Origin: Planctomycetota bacterium
GTDB lineage: Bacteria > Planctomycetota > UBA1135 > GCA-002686595
Reading direction: 5' to 3'
DNA length: 64,000 bases
NCBI GenBank assembly: GCA_016872795.1
Contig: VGYZ01000005.1
Coordinates: forward strand, 1 to 64,000
The notes under the pieces are model-generated. The model saw only the letters and a list, made by a program, of their open reading frames with translations, was not told where the DNA came from and ran no database searches. How positions within the stretch are numbered: the stretch's first letter is position 1; the number at the start of each line of letters is the position of its first letter. A program made the position numbers and the translations under genes. Below, piece by piece: positions 8,461 to 18,071 of this stretch.

Positions 8461-11210
8461 TCGCGACCCTCCTCGTCCGACTCGTCCTCCTGCAGGTCTT
8501 GCGACGCAAGCAGGTCGAACCCGCACAGCGACGCGAGCGAGCGGTCGTGCGGTGCGCGGCTCGGCCGCCCGTCGAACTTGCCGGAGCGAATCGAGGCCAC
8601 GACCTCCCGAGCGCACTGCAGGGCAAGCTCGAGAGCCGGGGTCTCGAGAGAATAGTGCAGGAAGAGCTCCGACGACTCCTGCTTGGAGACCGCGATGTAA
8701 CCGAGCTGGACATTGGCGAGCGCGCTTCGGTGCTGCGGCTCGTAGAGCCAGAAGTAGAGCGGCAGCTGCAAGTCGCGGAATCGGCCGGCCTTGATGTGCA
8801 CCTTGAGGGGCGGCTCGACCTTGTCGCCGGTCTTGTAGTCGCAAATGCGCCACTCTCCCGTGCGCTCGTTGAAGTCGACGCGATCGATGATGCCTCGGAC
8901 GCGCATCCCGTCGAGCTCGCGCTCGTCGGCCTTGAACTCGGTCGCCTTCACGCGCCAGCCTTGGGCCGCCTGCCGCGCCTGCCAGCACGCGACGCGCACG
9001 AGCCGAGAGCGCAGCTTCTCCACCTGCAAGAGGACTGCGGGACGCGCCGAACGGCCGAATCGAGCGTGAGCGCAGCGCTCGAGCTCCGCCAGCAACGCGC
9101 CGCGCAGCTGCGCCTCGTCTGCGCAGCCCGCGAGCTCCGACTCCCCGAGCACCTTGAGCACCTCGTGGGCGAAGATCCCGAACGCGCGCGGATCGAGCTC
9201 CGGCTCGAGCCAGCCCGCGCTGCGGCGCTTCTGCACCGACTGCATGTAGTACAGGAACGGCGACTCGAGATAGGTGCGGAACTCCGTGACGCTGATCGTC
9301 TCCGGGATCGGTTCGCCTCCGATCCACGGTTTCCACGGCTGCGGACTGCCCGACTGCGGCGGAAGCTCGCTGTCGTGCTCCGGGAAAGCACGGCGCACGC
9401 GCTCGAGCGTCGTCTCCGGACCGGCGCGGAACAGAAAACGGCTGGGAACGAGCGGATTGCGCTCCGCATCCTTGCGCGCGGAGAGCAGCAGAGTGGGCGA
9501 GCGACCGGCGACGATGGCTGCGAGGGCCCACACGTCGCGCGCCGCACGCCGACGCTCGTCGAGCAAGCCGAGTTCGCGCCGAGCGGGGTCGCAGAGCAGT
9601 CCTCCGCTCGTCCCGCGCGCGGGAAGCGATCCCTCGTTGAGTCCGCACACGACCCGATGCTCGGCATCGTCGAGCGCGAGCTCGAGCCAGCCGAAGATCT
9701 CGACCACGGGCCGCTTCTCCGAAGGCGGCGCGGGCGGAAGCTCGATCGCGGCGAGATGCCGCTCGAGCAGCCCCGCGAGCTCGTCCGCGGCCAGCGCGCG
9801 CCGACTCCCGGCCATCTCCGCCGCGGCGAGATTGCCGACCTGCCCTGCCAGCGCCTCGAGCGCGCGCACATGGAGCCAGCCTTGGGGATCGCGGGCCTGC
9901 GCCGCAACGCTCGGGTAGGCGCTGCAAAGGAGCGCGCGGATGCAGTCCGCCCACTCGCGCGCGGAACGTCCCGCCACGGCCCCGGCGTTCCCGAGGAGTT
10001 CGTGAGCCCGCGCGAGCGCCGTGCGCAGCGAGCCGAGCCCGCGCTCGGTCGCGTAGGCCGGCGCGAGCGGAAACTCGCCATCGATGCGGCAGGGCACATG
10101 CTCGGAACGCAGCGCATCCACGGCCGCGGCCAGCGTTCCTCCGGGCAGGCCGCACAGCGCCTCGAAGTCCGGATGTCGAGCGAGCGCCGCGAAGTCCTCC
10201 GCGCTGCGCGTGGCGCTCCAGCGCAGCGCAGCGAGGACCAGCCGCGCGGGCAGGGTCTCGAGGAGCGGAGAACCACCGGCCCAGCGCGGCTCGCAGCCCA
10301 GCTCGAGCAGCCGACGCTCGAGGAACGGGCGCACGTCGAGATCCGCGAGACCGATGGCGACATTCTCAGGCGCCGGGGGCGGAACGATCGCCGCAAGGTG
10401 CGCGATCGCGAGCCCTGCCTCCTCGTCGGGAGAATCAACGCAGCGCCAATGCTCCGTCGCGAGGCCCGGATCGCGCTCGCTCCAGTGCGCCACGTCGAGG
10501 AACCCCGAGGCGTCGAAGTGCGACGCTTCCGAAGCGGGCGCGAACACGCAGGCATCGACGAGCGCCACGCGCTCGAGCACGCGCCGCAGCGCACGCGGCG
10601 GATCGACGACCGCGAACAGGTGCACGCTCCAGCGCGGATCGAGCTCGGAGCGCAGAGCATCCTGCGCCGACGACGACGGATCCACCACGCCGCGCTTGCC
10701 GAGCGCCTCGCGGTAGAACTGCTCCACCTGCGCGTAGGCGCGCCAGAGCTCCGCGCTGCCGACCTTGGTCGAGGACTCGGCCACACGCGCCACATCGAGC
10801 GGCGCGACATCCTCCGCCGCCAGCTCGGAGTACGCGCGCGCACACAGGCGCGCGAAACCCTCGAGTTCCATCCGCTCCCCACCGCCCCACAGCTTGCCGC
10901 GAGCGGCCTCGCCCGCCGCCTCGAGCGCCTCGCGCCAGGCGAGCGCGCACTGCCAGTCGGTCGCGAGCAGCGCGCGCCGACGGCGCAGCACCTGCGCCAG
11001 CTCGCCCTCGGAGACGACCCGCGGCGGCTCCCACTCCACAGGCGCAAGCTCCGCGACCAGATCTTCGACGCGCCGAGCCGCGCGGCGACCGGGCAGGACG
11101 AGCACGCAGTCCTGCGGCTTCGACCTACCCGACCGGACCCGCTGAATCCAAATCTCAACCGCGGAACGGAGAAAGGGCCTATCCCAGCCCAGAAAGCTGC
11201 GCTCGCCCAT
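8457..11210 (-). CDS. addB: AddB/RexB-like nuclease subunit
   Basis: This is the partner of AddA in dsDNA end resection and recombination. The 917-residue protein has a degenerate helicase-like N-terminal part (no good Walker A, although VLVLPGRRAARR occupies that place). It also has a C-terminal PD-(D/E)XK nuclease with IIDRVD (774-779) and CDYKTG (790-795), the usual AddB pair. Gene order addB-addA with overlapping codons is the typical operon. The classical iron-sulfur cysteine set of Bacillus AddB is not obvious here, so the protein may be a divergent member. A -10-like TAGGCT precedes the ATG by 10 nt. Confidence 0.85.
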   Translation of the reverse strand: MGERSFLGWDRPFLRSAVEIWIQRVRSGRSKPQDCVLVLPGRRAARRVEDLVAELAPVEWEPPRVVSEGELAQVLRRRRALLATDWQCALAWREALEAAGEAARGKLWGGGERMELEGFARLCARAYSELAAEDVAPLDVARVAESSTKVGSAELWRAYAQVEQFYREALGKRGVVDPSSSAQDALRSELDPRWSVHLFAVVDPPRALRRVLERVALVDACVFAPASEASHFDASGFLDVAHWSERDPGLATEHWRCVDSPDEEAGLAIAHLAAIVPPPAPENVAIGLADLDVRPFLERRLLELGCEPRWAGGSPLLETLPARLVLAALRWSATRSAEDFAALARHPDFEALCGLPGGTLAAAVDALRSEHVPCRIDGEFPLAPAYATERGLGSLRTALARAHELLGNAGAVAGRSAREWADCIRALLCSAYPSVAAQARDPQGWLHVRALEALAGQVGNLAAAEMAGSRRALAADELAGLLERHLAAIELPPAPPSEKRPVVEIFGWLELALDDAEHRVVCGLNEGSLPARGTSGGLLCDPARRELGLLDERRRAARDVWALAAIVAGRSPTLLLSARKDAERNPLVPSRFLFRAGPETTLERVRRAFPEHDSELPPQSGSPQPWKPWIGGEPIPETISVTEFRTYLESPFLYYMQSVQKRRSAGWLEPELDPRAFGIFAHEVLKVLGESELAGCADEAQLRGALLAELERCAHARFGRSARPAVLLQVEKLRSRLVRVACWQARQAAQGWRVKATEFKADERELDGMRVRGIIDRVDFNERTGEWRICDYKTGDKVEPPLKVHIKAGRFRDLQLPLYFWLYEPQHRSALANVQLGYIAVSKQESSELFLHYSLETPALELALQCAREVVASIRSGKFDGRPSRAPHDRSLASLCGFDLLASQDLQEDESDEEGRD

Positions 11211-11220
11211 CGCGAGGCGG

Positions 11221-11226
11221 AGCCTA
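11221..11226 (-). promoter_or_regulatory. -10-like TAGGCT before addB
   Basis: On the minus strand TAGGCT lies 10 nt before the addB ATG at 11210, with no Shine-Dalgarno sequence. It is the presumed promoter of the addBA operon. Confidence 0.35.
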
Positions 11227-11267
11227 GCCAGTACCGGGCGCGCGCGCCACGGGCCTGCCCGACAAAA

Positions 11268-11990
11268 TCAACGCGCGCGCGATTCCCGCAGCGGCTTCAC
11301 GCCCGAGAACACCGACCAGCGCACGATCGCCCACAGCGCGATGAAGCCGTCCTTCGGACCGATCTTCTTGCCCTCGGAGTAGTCGCGGCCCGCGTAGGTG
11401 ATCGGCACCTCGTACACGCGCACGCGCAGCCGCGCGACCTTGGCCGTGATCTCGGGCTCGACCGCGAAGGTCCGCGAGCGAATGTCGAGGCGCTCGGCCA
11501 CCTCGCGCCGGAAGACCTTGTAGCAGGTCTCCATGTCGGTGAGATTCAGGTTCGTGAAGCAGTTCGACGCGAGCGTGAGCGCACGATTCCCCACGTAGTG
11601 CCAGAAGAGGTGCACGCGCGCGTAGGCACCGCCCAAGAAGCGACTGCCGAACACGACGTCCGCCTTGCCTTCCAAGATCGGGCGCAGCAAGACCGCGTAG
11701 TCGCTCGGATCGTATTCCAGATCGGCGTCCTGAATGAGCACGATGTCGCCCGTCACCTTCGAGAAGCCGGTCGCGAGCGCACCACCCTTGCCGAGGTTGC
11801 GCTCGTGGTGGAACACGCGCACGTTCGCGTGCTCCTTGGCGAGCCGGTCGAGGATCGCCGCGCTGCCATCCTTGGAGCAGTCGTTCACGAGGATGATCTC
11901 CTTGTCGAACGGCGTGTCCTGCACGCGGCGCACGATCTCCTCGAGCGTGCGCTCCTCGTTGTACACCGGCATGACGACGGACAGCTTCAT
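11268..11990 (-). CDS. GT2 glycosyltransferase, dolichyl-phosphate-mannose-synthase-like
   Basis: This is a 240-residue cytoplasmic GT-A glycosyltransferase that probably loads a sugar on a polyprenyl phosphate. It has SVVMPVYNEE at the start, VNDCSKDGS (UDP/GDP-sugar binding), NLGKGGALATGF, the metal-binding IQDADLEYDP near residue 90, and the DPMS-like SRFLGG and GRDYSEGKKI motifs. No transmembrane segments follow, unlike some family members. ATG 11990 is preceded by a clear GAGGAG Shine-Dalgarno sequence. It is the last gene of a four-gene glycan block and probably supplies lipid-linked sugar to the GT39 enzyme at 16280. Confidence 0.9.
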   Translation of the reverse strand: MKLSVVMPVYNEERTLEEIVRRVQDTPFDKEIILVNDCSKDGSAAILDRLAKEHANVRVFHHERNLGKGGALATGFSKVTGDIVLIQDADLEYDPSDYAVLLRPILEGKADVVFGSRFLGGAYARVHLFWHYVGNRALTLASNCFTNLNLTDMETCYKVFRREVAERLDIRSRTFAVEPEITAKVARLRVRVYEVPITYAGRDYSEGKKIGPKDGFIALWAIVRWSVFSGVKPLRESRAR

Positions 11991-12010
11991 GGGAACTCCT
12001 CTGGACACGC

Positions 12011-13234
12011 TCAAGTACGGACCTCGACGGCGCCGCGCTCGAACGTACGGAACAGGTCGTCGAGGCCGTAGAACGCGGCCATGGAGGCGATCATCTCCTG
12101 CGACGTCGCGTCGCTCTCGACGCTCCACAGGGGACGCAGGAACAATCCGAAGATCTCCGCATCGGCGCGGCGGCGGCGCGACTGCACTTGGGCGCGACGC
12201 TCCATGCGCGCGCGCCAATGGACCAGCACTTCGTGCACTGCGATCAGGTCGGCCACCGCGTCGCGCGAGATCTCGGGATTGGATCGCACCGCACCGGCGG
12301 CGGAATCGAGATCGACGGCCTTGGCGTGGTAGATCAAGTAGGGATGCTGGTCGGGGATGCGCGCCGCCAAGAGCATGCGACGGATCGCGACGCCCAAGGC
12401 CACCGGCAGGACGCGGTGCAGGTTCTCGTCGTCGTAGTTCTTGAAGATCGTGAGCAGTGGGTTGCGAATCTGGACGAGGCGCACCGTCTCGGGCGGAAAG
12501 CGCCTCGACGTGCTGCTGTGGTGATGCCAGCACACCGAAGTGGGCACATAGTGCACTTCGTGTCCGAGCACCCACAGCCGCCACCCCAAGTCCACGTCCT
12601 CGTAGTACGCGAAGTACTCGCGATCGAAGCCGCCGACATCCTCGAACGTGCGCGCGTCGACGGCCATCGCGCCGCCGCATGCGAACAGCGTGCGCCGCGC
12701 CACATCGTGCTCCGCGGAAGGGACGTCCCCGTATCCGTAGGGGATGCCGATCCCGTGGAAGTTCATCCCACCGCCCGCCGAGTCGATGCGCGCGCCGTCC
12801 CAACTGAGCATCTTGGAGGTCGTCGCGGCGCACTCGCCGCGCACGATCGGAGCCACGAGCTCGCGCAACCACGCGGGGTCGACGCGCATGTCGTTGTTCA
12901 AGAAGGCCACGATGCTGGCGTCGCCCTTGTTGGCGGCACCCTGATTGCAGGCCGGTGCAAAGCCGAAGTTGCGCGGGTTCTCGAGGATGCGCACCCAAGG
13001 AAAGTGCGCCCGCAGCTCCTCGAGGCTCCCGTCTTCCGACCCGTTGTCGACGAGCAGGAACGAGGCTCGACCGCGCGGATAGTCCAACGCCGCGAGGCTC
13101 TCGAAGCAGCGGCGCAGGTGCTGGCGACCGTTGTAGTTCAGCACCACGACGAGCACCTTGGGCAACGCCTCGTTCGGCACCGGCGCACCCGGAAGCACAT
13201 AGAGATCGCCGAGGCTGCCACTCGCTTGGCTCAC
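12011..13234 (-). CDS. GT2 glycosyltransferase, WbbL/rhamnosyltransferase-like
   Basis: This is a 407-residue GT-A enzyme for surface polysaccharide assembly. The N-terminal catalytic region contains VVVLNYNGRQHL, LVDNGSEDGS, NFGFAPACNQG and the donor-binding FLNNDMRVDPAWL. The acceptor-side block DREYFAYYEDVDLGWRLW is typical of WbbL-like rhamnosyltransferases. The C-terminal 120 residues are helical and have no recognised domain. The ATG overlaps the stop of the larger upstream glycosyltransferase gene by 4 nt. Donor and acceptor cannot be deduced. Confidence 0.87.
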   Translation of the reverse strand: MSQASGSLGDLYVLPGAPVPNEALPKVLVVVLNYNGRQHLRRCFESLAALDYPRGRASFLLVDNGSEDGSLEELRAHFPWVRILENPRNFGFAPACNQGAANKGDASIVAFLNNDMRVDPAWLRELVAPIVRGECAATTSKMLSWDGARIDSAGGGMNFHGIGIPYGYGDVPSAEHDVARRTLFACGGAMAVDARTFEDVGGFDREYFAYYEDVDLGWRLWVLGHEVHYVPTSVCWHHHSSTSRRFPPETVRLVQIRNPLLTIFKNYDDENLHRVLPVALGVAIRRMLLAARIPDQHPYLIYHAKAVDLDSAAGAVRSNPEISRDAVADLIAVHEVLVHWRARMERRAQVQSRRRRADAEIFGLFLRPLWSVESDATSQEMIASMAAFYGLDDLFRTFERGAVEVRT

Positions 13235-16014
13235 GGCACGGCCACCTCGGAGTTCGCCGTCGGGGCGCTAGGAAGCGGACCTTCCGGGAGTTCCAGCACC
13301 GTGACCCGCGCGATGCGCAGGTACGAGTGGGGACTCTCGCTGCGATTGTCGATCCGCAGTCGGCTCGCCGGCGACTCGAGATCGACGCGCCAGCGCACGA
13401 CGAAGCTCTTCTCCTCGTCGGCACCGGAAAAGAGCTGGATCCGCTCGAGCTCGCGCCCGTCGAGCTGCACGCCACCGCCGAAGCGGGCCTGGATCTCGCC
13501 GCGCAGGGTCACGAGCTCGAGCGCGATTTCGAGCAGTCCGTCGCCTGCGGCCGAGAGGTCATACTCCACGGCGGAATCGCTGCCCGGTCGCAGTAGGACG
13601 AGCGTGCCGCGCTGCTCGTCGACGCTGCCCTGCCGCGCCCCCGTGGCGACGCCCGCGAGCTCGAGCCGCTTGGGCGCGATGCGCTCGCGTGCGAGGCAGC
13701 ACAACTGGCGATAGCGCACTTCCATCTCGCGGGCATCCTCGGCCATGGTCTTGACGCTTCGACCGCGAGAGATGCGCGCGAGCAGTCCGGGCTCGTCGAG
13801 CAGTCGTGCAACGGCTCGGGCGAGCGAGTCCGGATCGCCGACCTTGAAGTGCAAACCGTCGACGCCATCGCGCACGAGCTCGGCCATCCCGCCGATGTCG
13901 CTCGCGAGCACGGGCGTGCCGAGCAAGAACGCCTCGTGGATCGTGATCGGCGAATTTTCGAACCACACGGACGGCACGACGAGCGCGTCGATGCGCTCGT
14001 GCACTCCGGCGATGTCGCGATTGTCGAACACACCGTGAAAACGAACCGTGTCGCCACAGTCGCGGGCGAGCCGTTCGAGCTCCGCATGGTGCGGATCGCG
14101 CTCGGGGTGGAAGTCGCCGAACACGTGCAACTCCACCGGCCGGCCGTGGAGCACGGCCATCGCGCGCAGCAGCACGTCGACGCCTTTGTACCAGACGAGC
14201 GAGCCGACGAATCCGAGCCGCAGCGCGCGTCCCTCGCGCTGCTCGCGGCGCAGCGGGCGCAGGTGCTCGGTGAGTGTTCCGTAGTCGGAGTACAACGTGC
14301 GACGCCGGTCGAACTTGCCCGACTCGAGCAGTCGCTCGCGCAGGAAGCGACTCGGAGCGATCACGAGGTCGCACGACGCATAGGCGCCCGCCACGATCCC
14401 GTGACGATCGGCGACATCACCGAACTCGCCCACATATTGCCCGAGCGGGCCCGCGCCCGGAGCCTGAAGCGATCCCAACGCGCGCACCAGCGACTCGAGC
14501 GCCGGCAGCGTCTCGCGCGAGCGCTCGACGAGCGCCAGGTCCTCGCCCTTGATGCACGGCAGGCAGCCCAGGCCCTGATTCTTCGCGCAACGCACGCCGT
14601 CGGGCCGGATGAGCTGCACGCGCGCGCACAGGGCCCAGTAATCGTTCACCGTGACGACGGTCGGGATACCGAGCTCCCGACACACCGCGGGCAGCCCCGC
14701 CGACATGTGAATCAGGTGCTGGAAGTGCACCACGTCGGGCGCGAGCTCCCGCAGCAGCTTGCGGAACGCCGCTTCGGCGAGCGGTTGCAGGTAGCTGTCG
14801 CGGATGCGCTGGTGCGCGATGCGATTCGTCATGCGGTACACCCGCACGCCTTGGAACTCGCTCGCGTGAATCGAGAAGTCCGGCTTGCCGCTCTCGTCGC
14901 CGGGCACGCGCGCGAGCACCGCGACATCGTGGCCGCGGCGCTGCATCTCCTGCGCGAGTCTGAGCGTGTAGACCTCGGTGCCCGCCCACGTATCCGGAGG
15001 GAAGCCGTGAACTACGTACAGGATCTTCTTGCGCGTGCGCCGCACGAAGCGCGTCGCGACATGGCGCTCGCGCGACTTGCCGCCTTCGTAGAGTCCGACG
15101 AAGGCCGCGCGGCGCAGACGCTCCGCGCGCACGAGTTGCGCGTCGAGCTGCGCGCCGTCGAAGCCAGCGTTCGCGAGCGCCTCGCGATCGAGCTCGAGCT
15201 GCCGGCGGACGAGCTCCTCGGCCTCCGCGCGCGTGCCGACGCACGTTCGGCCGAGCCACTCTGCGTTGAACTTGCCGTCGATCTCAGCGCGCTTGCGCAT
15301 CTCGTCGGGGCCGTAGTCGTGGCTGTGCTCGACGGTGGCAACGTCGTCGTACACGACCGTGAAGCCGGCCTCGAGCAGCGCGCGAGCCGCGAGCATGTCT
15401 TCGCCGAACTCCGTGCGCGGCATGGGATGGCGCTCCCACACATCGCGTCGAATGGCCGACGCGACATCGTTGAAGTTGTAGAGCAGGCGCCGCGCATGGG
15501 CATCGAGCGCTGCGTAGTCCGCAGGCTCCGGCAGGCGCACTTCGCGGCGTCCAGCGGTGTAGCCGGGATCCTTCTCGCTGAAGACGCGCGTCAGCAGCTG
15601 GGCCTCCGGCCGCGCGACGTTGCGGCAGTACGCCGCGGCCACGAGCGGATCCTCGAAGTTGCGCGCCAACTTGGCGAGCCAGTCAGCGCTCGATGGGATC
15701 GCATCCTGCGTCAGGTAGACGAGCAGATCGCCGCTCGACTCCGCCGCGAGCAGGTTGCGCGTGTCGCCGTGGTCGAAGGCGCTGTTGTGAATCCGCTCGA
15801 TGCGCAGCGGCACGCCCAGCCGCGCGCGCCACGACTCGAGAATCGCGAGCGTGCCGTCGGTCGAGCCCGAGTCGACGACGCACATCTCCCAAGGGAGCTC
15901 ACAGCGCTGCTGCGCGAGCCGCGCGAGCACGCGGTCGAGGAACTCCTCGCCCTGGAAGGTGGGCATCAGCACCGAGATCGAGCGCACCGCTCGCGGCACG
16001 AAGCGCGGCTTCAT
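13231..16014 (-). CDS. Fused GT2-GT4 glycosyltransferase
   Basis: This 927-residue protein joins two transferases. Residues about 12-300 are a GT-A/GT2 domain (SVLMPTFQGEEFLDRVL, VVDSGSTDGT, LTQDAIPSS, EFGEDMLAARALLEAG). Residues about 325-790 are a GT-B/GT4 domain (ILYVVHGFPPDTWAGTEVYT, LGFVGSLVWYKGVDVLLRA, then ENSPITIHEAFLLGTPVLAS, the E-x7-E phosphate-site region). About 120 C-terminal residues look like a beta-sandwich of unknown role. One chain could add two successive sugars to a growing glycan. The ATG has a strong GGAGGAGG ribosome site. It lies between the GT39 gene and the WbbL-like gene. Confidence 0.88.
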   Translation of the reverse strand: MKPRFVPRAVRSISVLMPTFQGEEFLDRVLARLAQQRCELPWEMCVVDSGSTDGTLAILESWRARLGVPLRIERIHNSAFDHGDTRNLLAAESSGDLLVYLTQDAIPSSADWLAKLARNFEDPLVAAAYCRNVARPEAQLLTRVFSEKDPGYTAGRREVRLPEPADYAALDAHARRLLYNFNDVASAIRRDVWERHPMPRTEFGEDMLAARALLEAGFTVVYDDVATVEHSHDYGPDEMRKRAEIDGKFNAEWLGRTCVGTRAEAEELVRRQLELDREALANAGFDGAQLDAQLVRAERLRRAAFVGLYEGGKSRERHVATRFVRRTRKKILYVVHGFPPDTWAGTEVYTLRLAQEMQRRGHDVAVLARVPGDESGKPDFSIHASEFQGVRVYRMTNRIAHQRIRDSYLQPLAEAAFRKLLRELAPDVVHFQHLIHMSAGLPAVCRELGIPTVVTVNDYWALCARVQLIRPDGVRCAKNQGLGCLPCIKGEDLALVERSRETLPALESLVRALGSLQAPGAGPLGQYVGEFGDVADRHGIVAGAYASCDLVIAPSRFLRERLLESGKFDRRRTLYSDYGTLTEHLRPLRREQREGRALRLGFVGSLVWYKGVDVLLRAMAVLHGRPVELHVFGDFHPERDPHHAELERLARDCGDTVRFHGVFDNRDIAGVHERIDALVVPSVWFENSPITIHEAFLLGTPVLASDIGGMAELVRDGVDGLHFKVGDPDSLARAVARLLDEPGLLARISRGRSVKTMAEDAREMEVRYRQLCCLARERIAPKRLELAGVATGARQGSVDEQRGTLVLLRPGSDSAVEYDLSAAGDGLLEIALELVTLRGEIQARFGGGVQLDGRELERIQLFSGADEEKSFVVRWRVDLESPASRLRIDNRSESPHSYLRIARVTVLELPEGPLPSAPTANSEVAVP

Positions 16015-16279
16015 GCTCCTCCTCCCACCCGCTCCAAGCCGGTGCGGATGCAGCGCTGCGCGCAGCAGCGCGCGCGGTCATGGGCTAGCGGAGACGGCAT
16101 GGGGGGCGTACGGGCGCTGATCGAGCGAAGTATAGGAACCCGCCGCGCTCGAGACCCGACAGGCCTTGTGCTTCGACCCCGCGCGAGGCTCGACCTTAGG
16201 CACGCACTCGGCCGCCCGCGGCGCGAAGAGTTTTCCACCCTGGCGCACAGAGAAAAGCGCATTCCGTGGGCCCTCCCGC

Positions 16280-17986
16280 TCATTCGCGCGGCACGCGCCA
16301 GACCTCGAGCACCGGGCCGAGCGAGCGCGCGCGCAGCAGCCGCAGCGTGAAGTGCGGCCATGTGACGAGCTCATCATCGTTGAAGTGATCCGAAAGCTGG
16401 AAGAAGAGCTCGAGCTCGCTCGCCTGAGGATCGAGGTCCGGCGAGAAGCGCGCCAGCCGCTCGCCCTTCGCCCGCAGCGCCTCGCGCACGCGCACCTGCA
16501 GCGGATGGTTCGTGCGCTGCTCGTAGACCTCGATCAGGAACAGCGCGGGGCCGAGCGACTCGAAGTAGGCGGGCAGGTCGGCCGCGGCCGCCCCGCGCGG
16601 AGCGACCAGCCAGCGCAGGTCGTAGGTCGGCGCATCGAGCGCTCCCGGCTCCATGCGCGCCTGCCATGCGGTCCACGGGCTCAGGGGCAGCTTCGGACGC
16701 TTGCCGTAGAAGAGCAGGCCGTCGGGCTTGCGCAAAAGCGGCAGGTCGAGCGCCGGCGGCGCCGCGGACACATACATCGTCTCGTCGCCGCCGCGCGCTT
16801 CCAGCCACTGCGCAGCCTCGACCAGCGTGTCGGGCCGACAGCGCAGCCATGCGAGCTTGGCGCACGCGCACGAGGGCAACACGAGCGCGAGCCCGCATCC
16901 AAGCGCGACGACCTGCGCGCCGAGCCGCGCTGCCCAACGCTGCGCGCCCCACGCGGCGAACACGGCGAGGTAAGGCAAGAGCGGCAGTACGAAGCGCTCG
17001 TAGGTACGCTCGAACAGCCCGATCGCGAGCAGGTACGGCAGCGCGAAGGCGAGCACCACCGCCAGTGCGCGTCCATCGACGCGCTCGCGCTGGAATAGAA
17101 GCGCCAATGCCGCCAGCGGGAGCAGCACGCACAGGAGCGGCTCGTAGTTCCACAGCGACTGGGCGATCACGGCAAAGCCGCGACCGTAAAACTGCGACAG
17201 GTCGACCGCGTGCTCCGCGAGTCGCACCGAGCCGCCCTCGAGCGCGCGCGCCTGCCCGACGCGCTCGAACAGGAACGGGTAGAAAAGCGGGATCGCCGCG
17301 AGCGAAATCGCGACGGCGAGGAGCAGCCGGCGATCGAGGAAGCGCGCTCCCCCACCGCGCAGCGCGTGCGCGACGAGCGCCGAGAGCAGCACTGCGACAC
17401 CGTAGTGCAGCGAGCCGAGCGCGAGCGCCGTCGCCGCGGCAGCCAGCGCGTACGCGCGCCACGAGCCGTCGCCGAGAAGCCGCAAGTGCGCGAGCACCGC
17501 CGCGAGCATCAGCGTCGCCGCGAAGGCGTGCGGCCGCGCCTGCTGGGCGAAGCTTTGGTGCAGCAGGCTCGTCGCCATCAAAGCGGCTGCGAACAACGCC
17601 CAGCCGTCGCGCACGAAGCGCCGCGCGAGCAGGAATGTCAGCGGAATCGCGAGCGAGGCGACGAGCGCGACGAGGAAGCGCACCTGCACATGCGTGTGCG
17701 CCGCCGCAGCGAGGTGGCCCGCGAGATCGCCCGGAGCTCCCGGACCCGCAGCCGGCGGACGCGCGGGCAGCCAGCGCGCGAGGTCGGCGATGAGGTGCGG
17801 ATACTGCTCATCGGGCTCCTCCACCGCCGCCACGCTCCAGCCCTCGCGCACGAGATCCACATGGCCGGGAATGTCCGGGTCCGGCTCCTCCCACACCGGC
17901 ACGCCGAACCCAAGCCCCGTGAGCCGCAGGCCGAGGGTGGCGCCGAAGAGCAGGCCGAGCACGAGCAGGAGGCGTGCGCTGCGCAT
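16280..17986 (-). CDS. Multi-pass GT39/PMT-type glycosyltransferase
   Basis: This is an integral membrane protein of 568 residues in the GT-C fold. It has an N-terminal hydrophobic segment, then a large loop with the acidic motif WEEPDPDIPGH (about 32-42) where family members hold the catalytic Asp. About ten further hydrophobic segments follow, and then a C-terminal periplasmic domain of about 150 residues. Such enzymes move a sugar from a polyprenyl-phosphate donor to protein or lipid acceptors on the outer face of the membrane. The DPMS-like protein at 11268 could make the donor. The ATG follows a GAGGAG Shine-Dalgarno sequence. The specific substrate is unknown. Confidence 0.8.
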   Translation of the reverse strand: MRSARLLLVLGLLFGATLGLRLTGLGFGVPVWEEPDPDIPGHVDLVREGWSVAAVEEPDEQYPHLIADLARWLPARPPAAGPGAPGDLAGHLAAAAHTHVQVRFLVALVASLAIPLTFLLARRFVRDGWALFAAALMATSLLHQSFAQQARPHAFAATLMLAAVLAHLRLLGDGSWRAYALAAAATALALGSLHYGVAVLLSALVAHALRGGGARFLDRRLLLAVAISLAAIPLFYPFLFERVGQARALEGGSVRLAEHAVDLSQFYGRGFAVIAQSLWNYEPLLCVLLPLAALALLFQRERVDGRALAVVLAFALPYLLAIGLFERTYERFVLPLLPYLAVFAAWGAQRWAARLGAQVVALGCGLALVLPSCACAKLAWLRCRPDTLVEAAQWLEARGGDETMYVSAAPPALDLPLLRKPDGLLFYGKRPKLPLSPWTAWQARMEPGALDAPTYDLRWLVAPRGAAAADLPAYFESLGPALFLIEVYEQRTNHPLQVRVREALRAKGERLARFSPDLDPQASELELFFQLSDHFNDDELVTWPHFTLRLLRARSLGPVLEVWRVPRE

Positions 17987-18034
17987 GAAGGCTCCTCAGT
18001 CTCCCCGCCGCCGCCGCCGTTTGCCACGCCAACA

Positions 18035-18071
18035 CGAACGCTTGCGTTCGAAATCCCGGCCTCGCTATGGT
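18035..18071 (+). promoter_or_regulatory. 16-bp palindrome overlapping a promoter-like pair
   Basis: CGAACGC-TT-GCGTTCG (18035-18050) is a perfect inverted repeat in the gap between the divergent GT39 and acyl-CoA-dehydrogenase-like genes. A rightward promoter-like pair, TTGCGT (18042-18047) and TATGGT (18066-18071) with an 18-nt spacer, overlaps it. The right arm therefore lies in the -35 box, as expected for a dimeric repressor site. No regulator gene is adjacent. The leader to the ATG at 18229 would be about 150 nt. Confidence 0.4.

Noticed and set aside
8461-10155. Long N-terminal extension of addA inside addB
   Set aside because: The frame is open on the minus strand, but its residues are Arg/Ala-rich shadow sequence of addB. 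The helicase begins at RLYRASAGTGKT, so the TTG at 8460 is the sensible start.
8499-12071. 1,190-codon plus-strand ORF antisense to addB
   Set aside because: It is a shadow frame in GC-rich DNA. The translation is dominated by R, E, L and A without any domain, and the opposite strand has a clear AddB.
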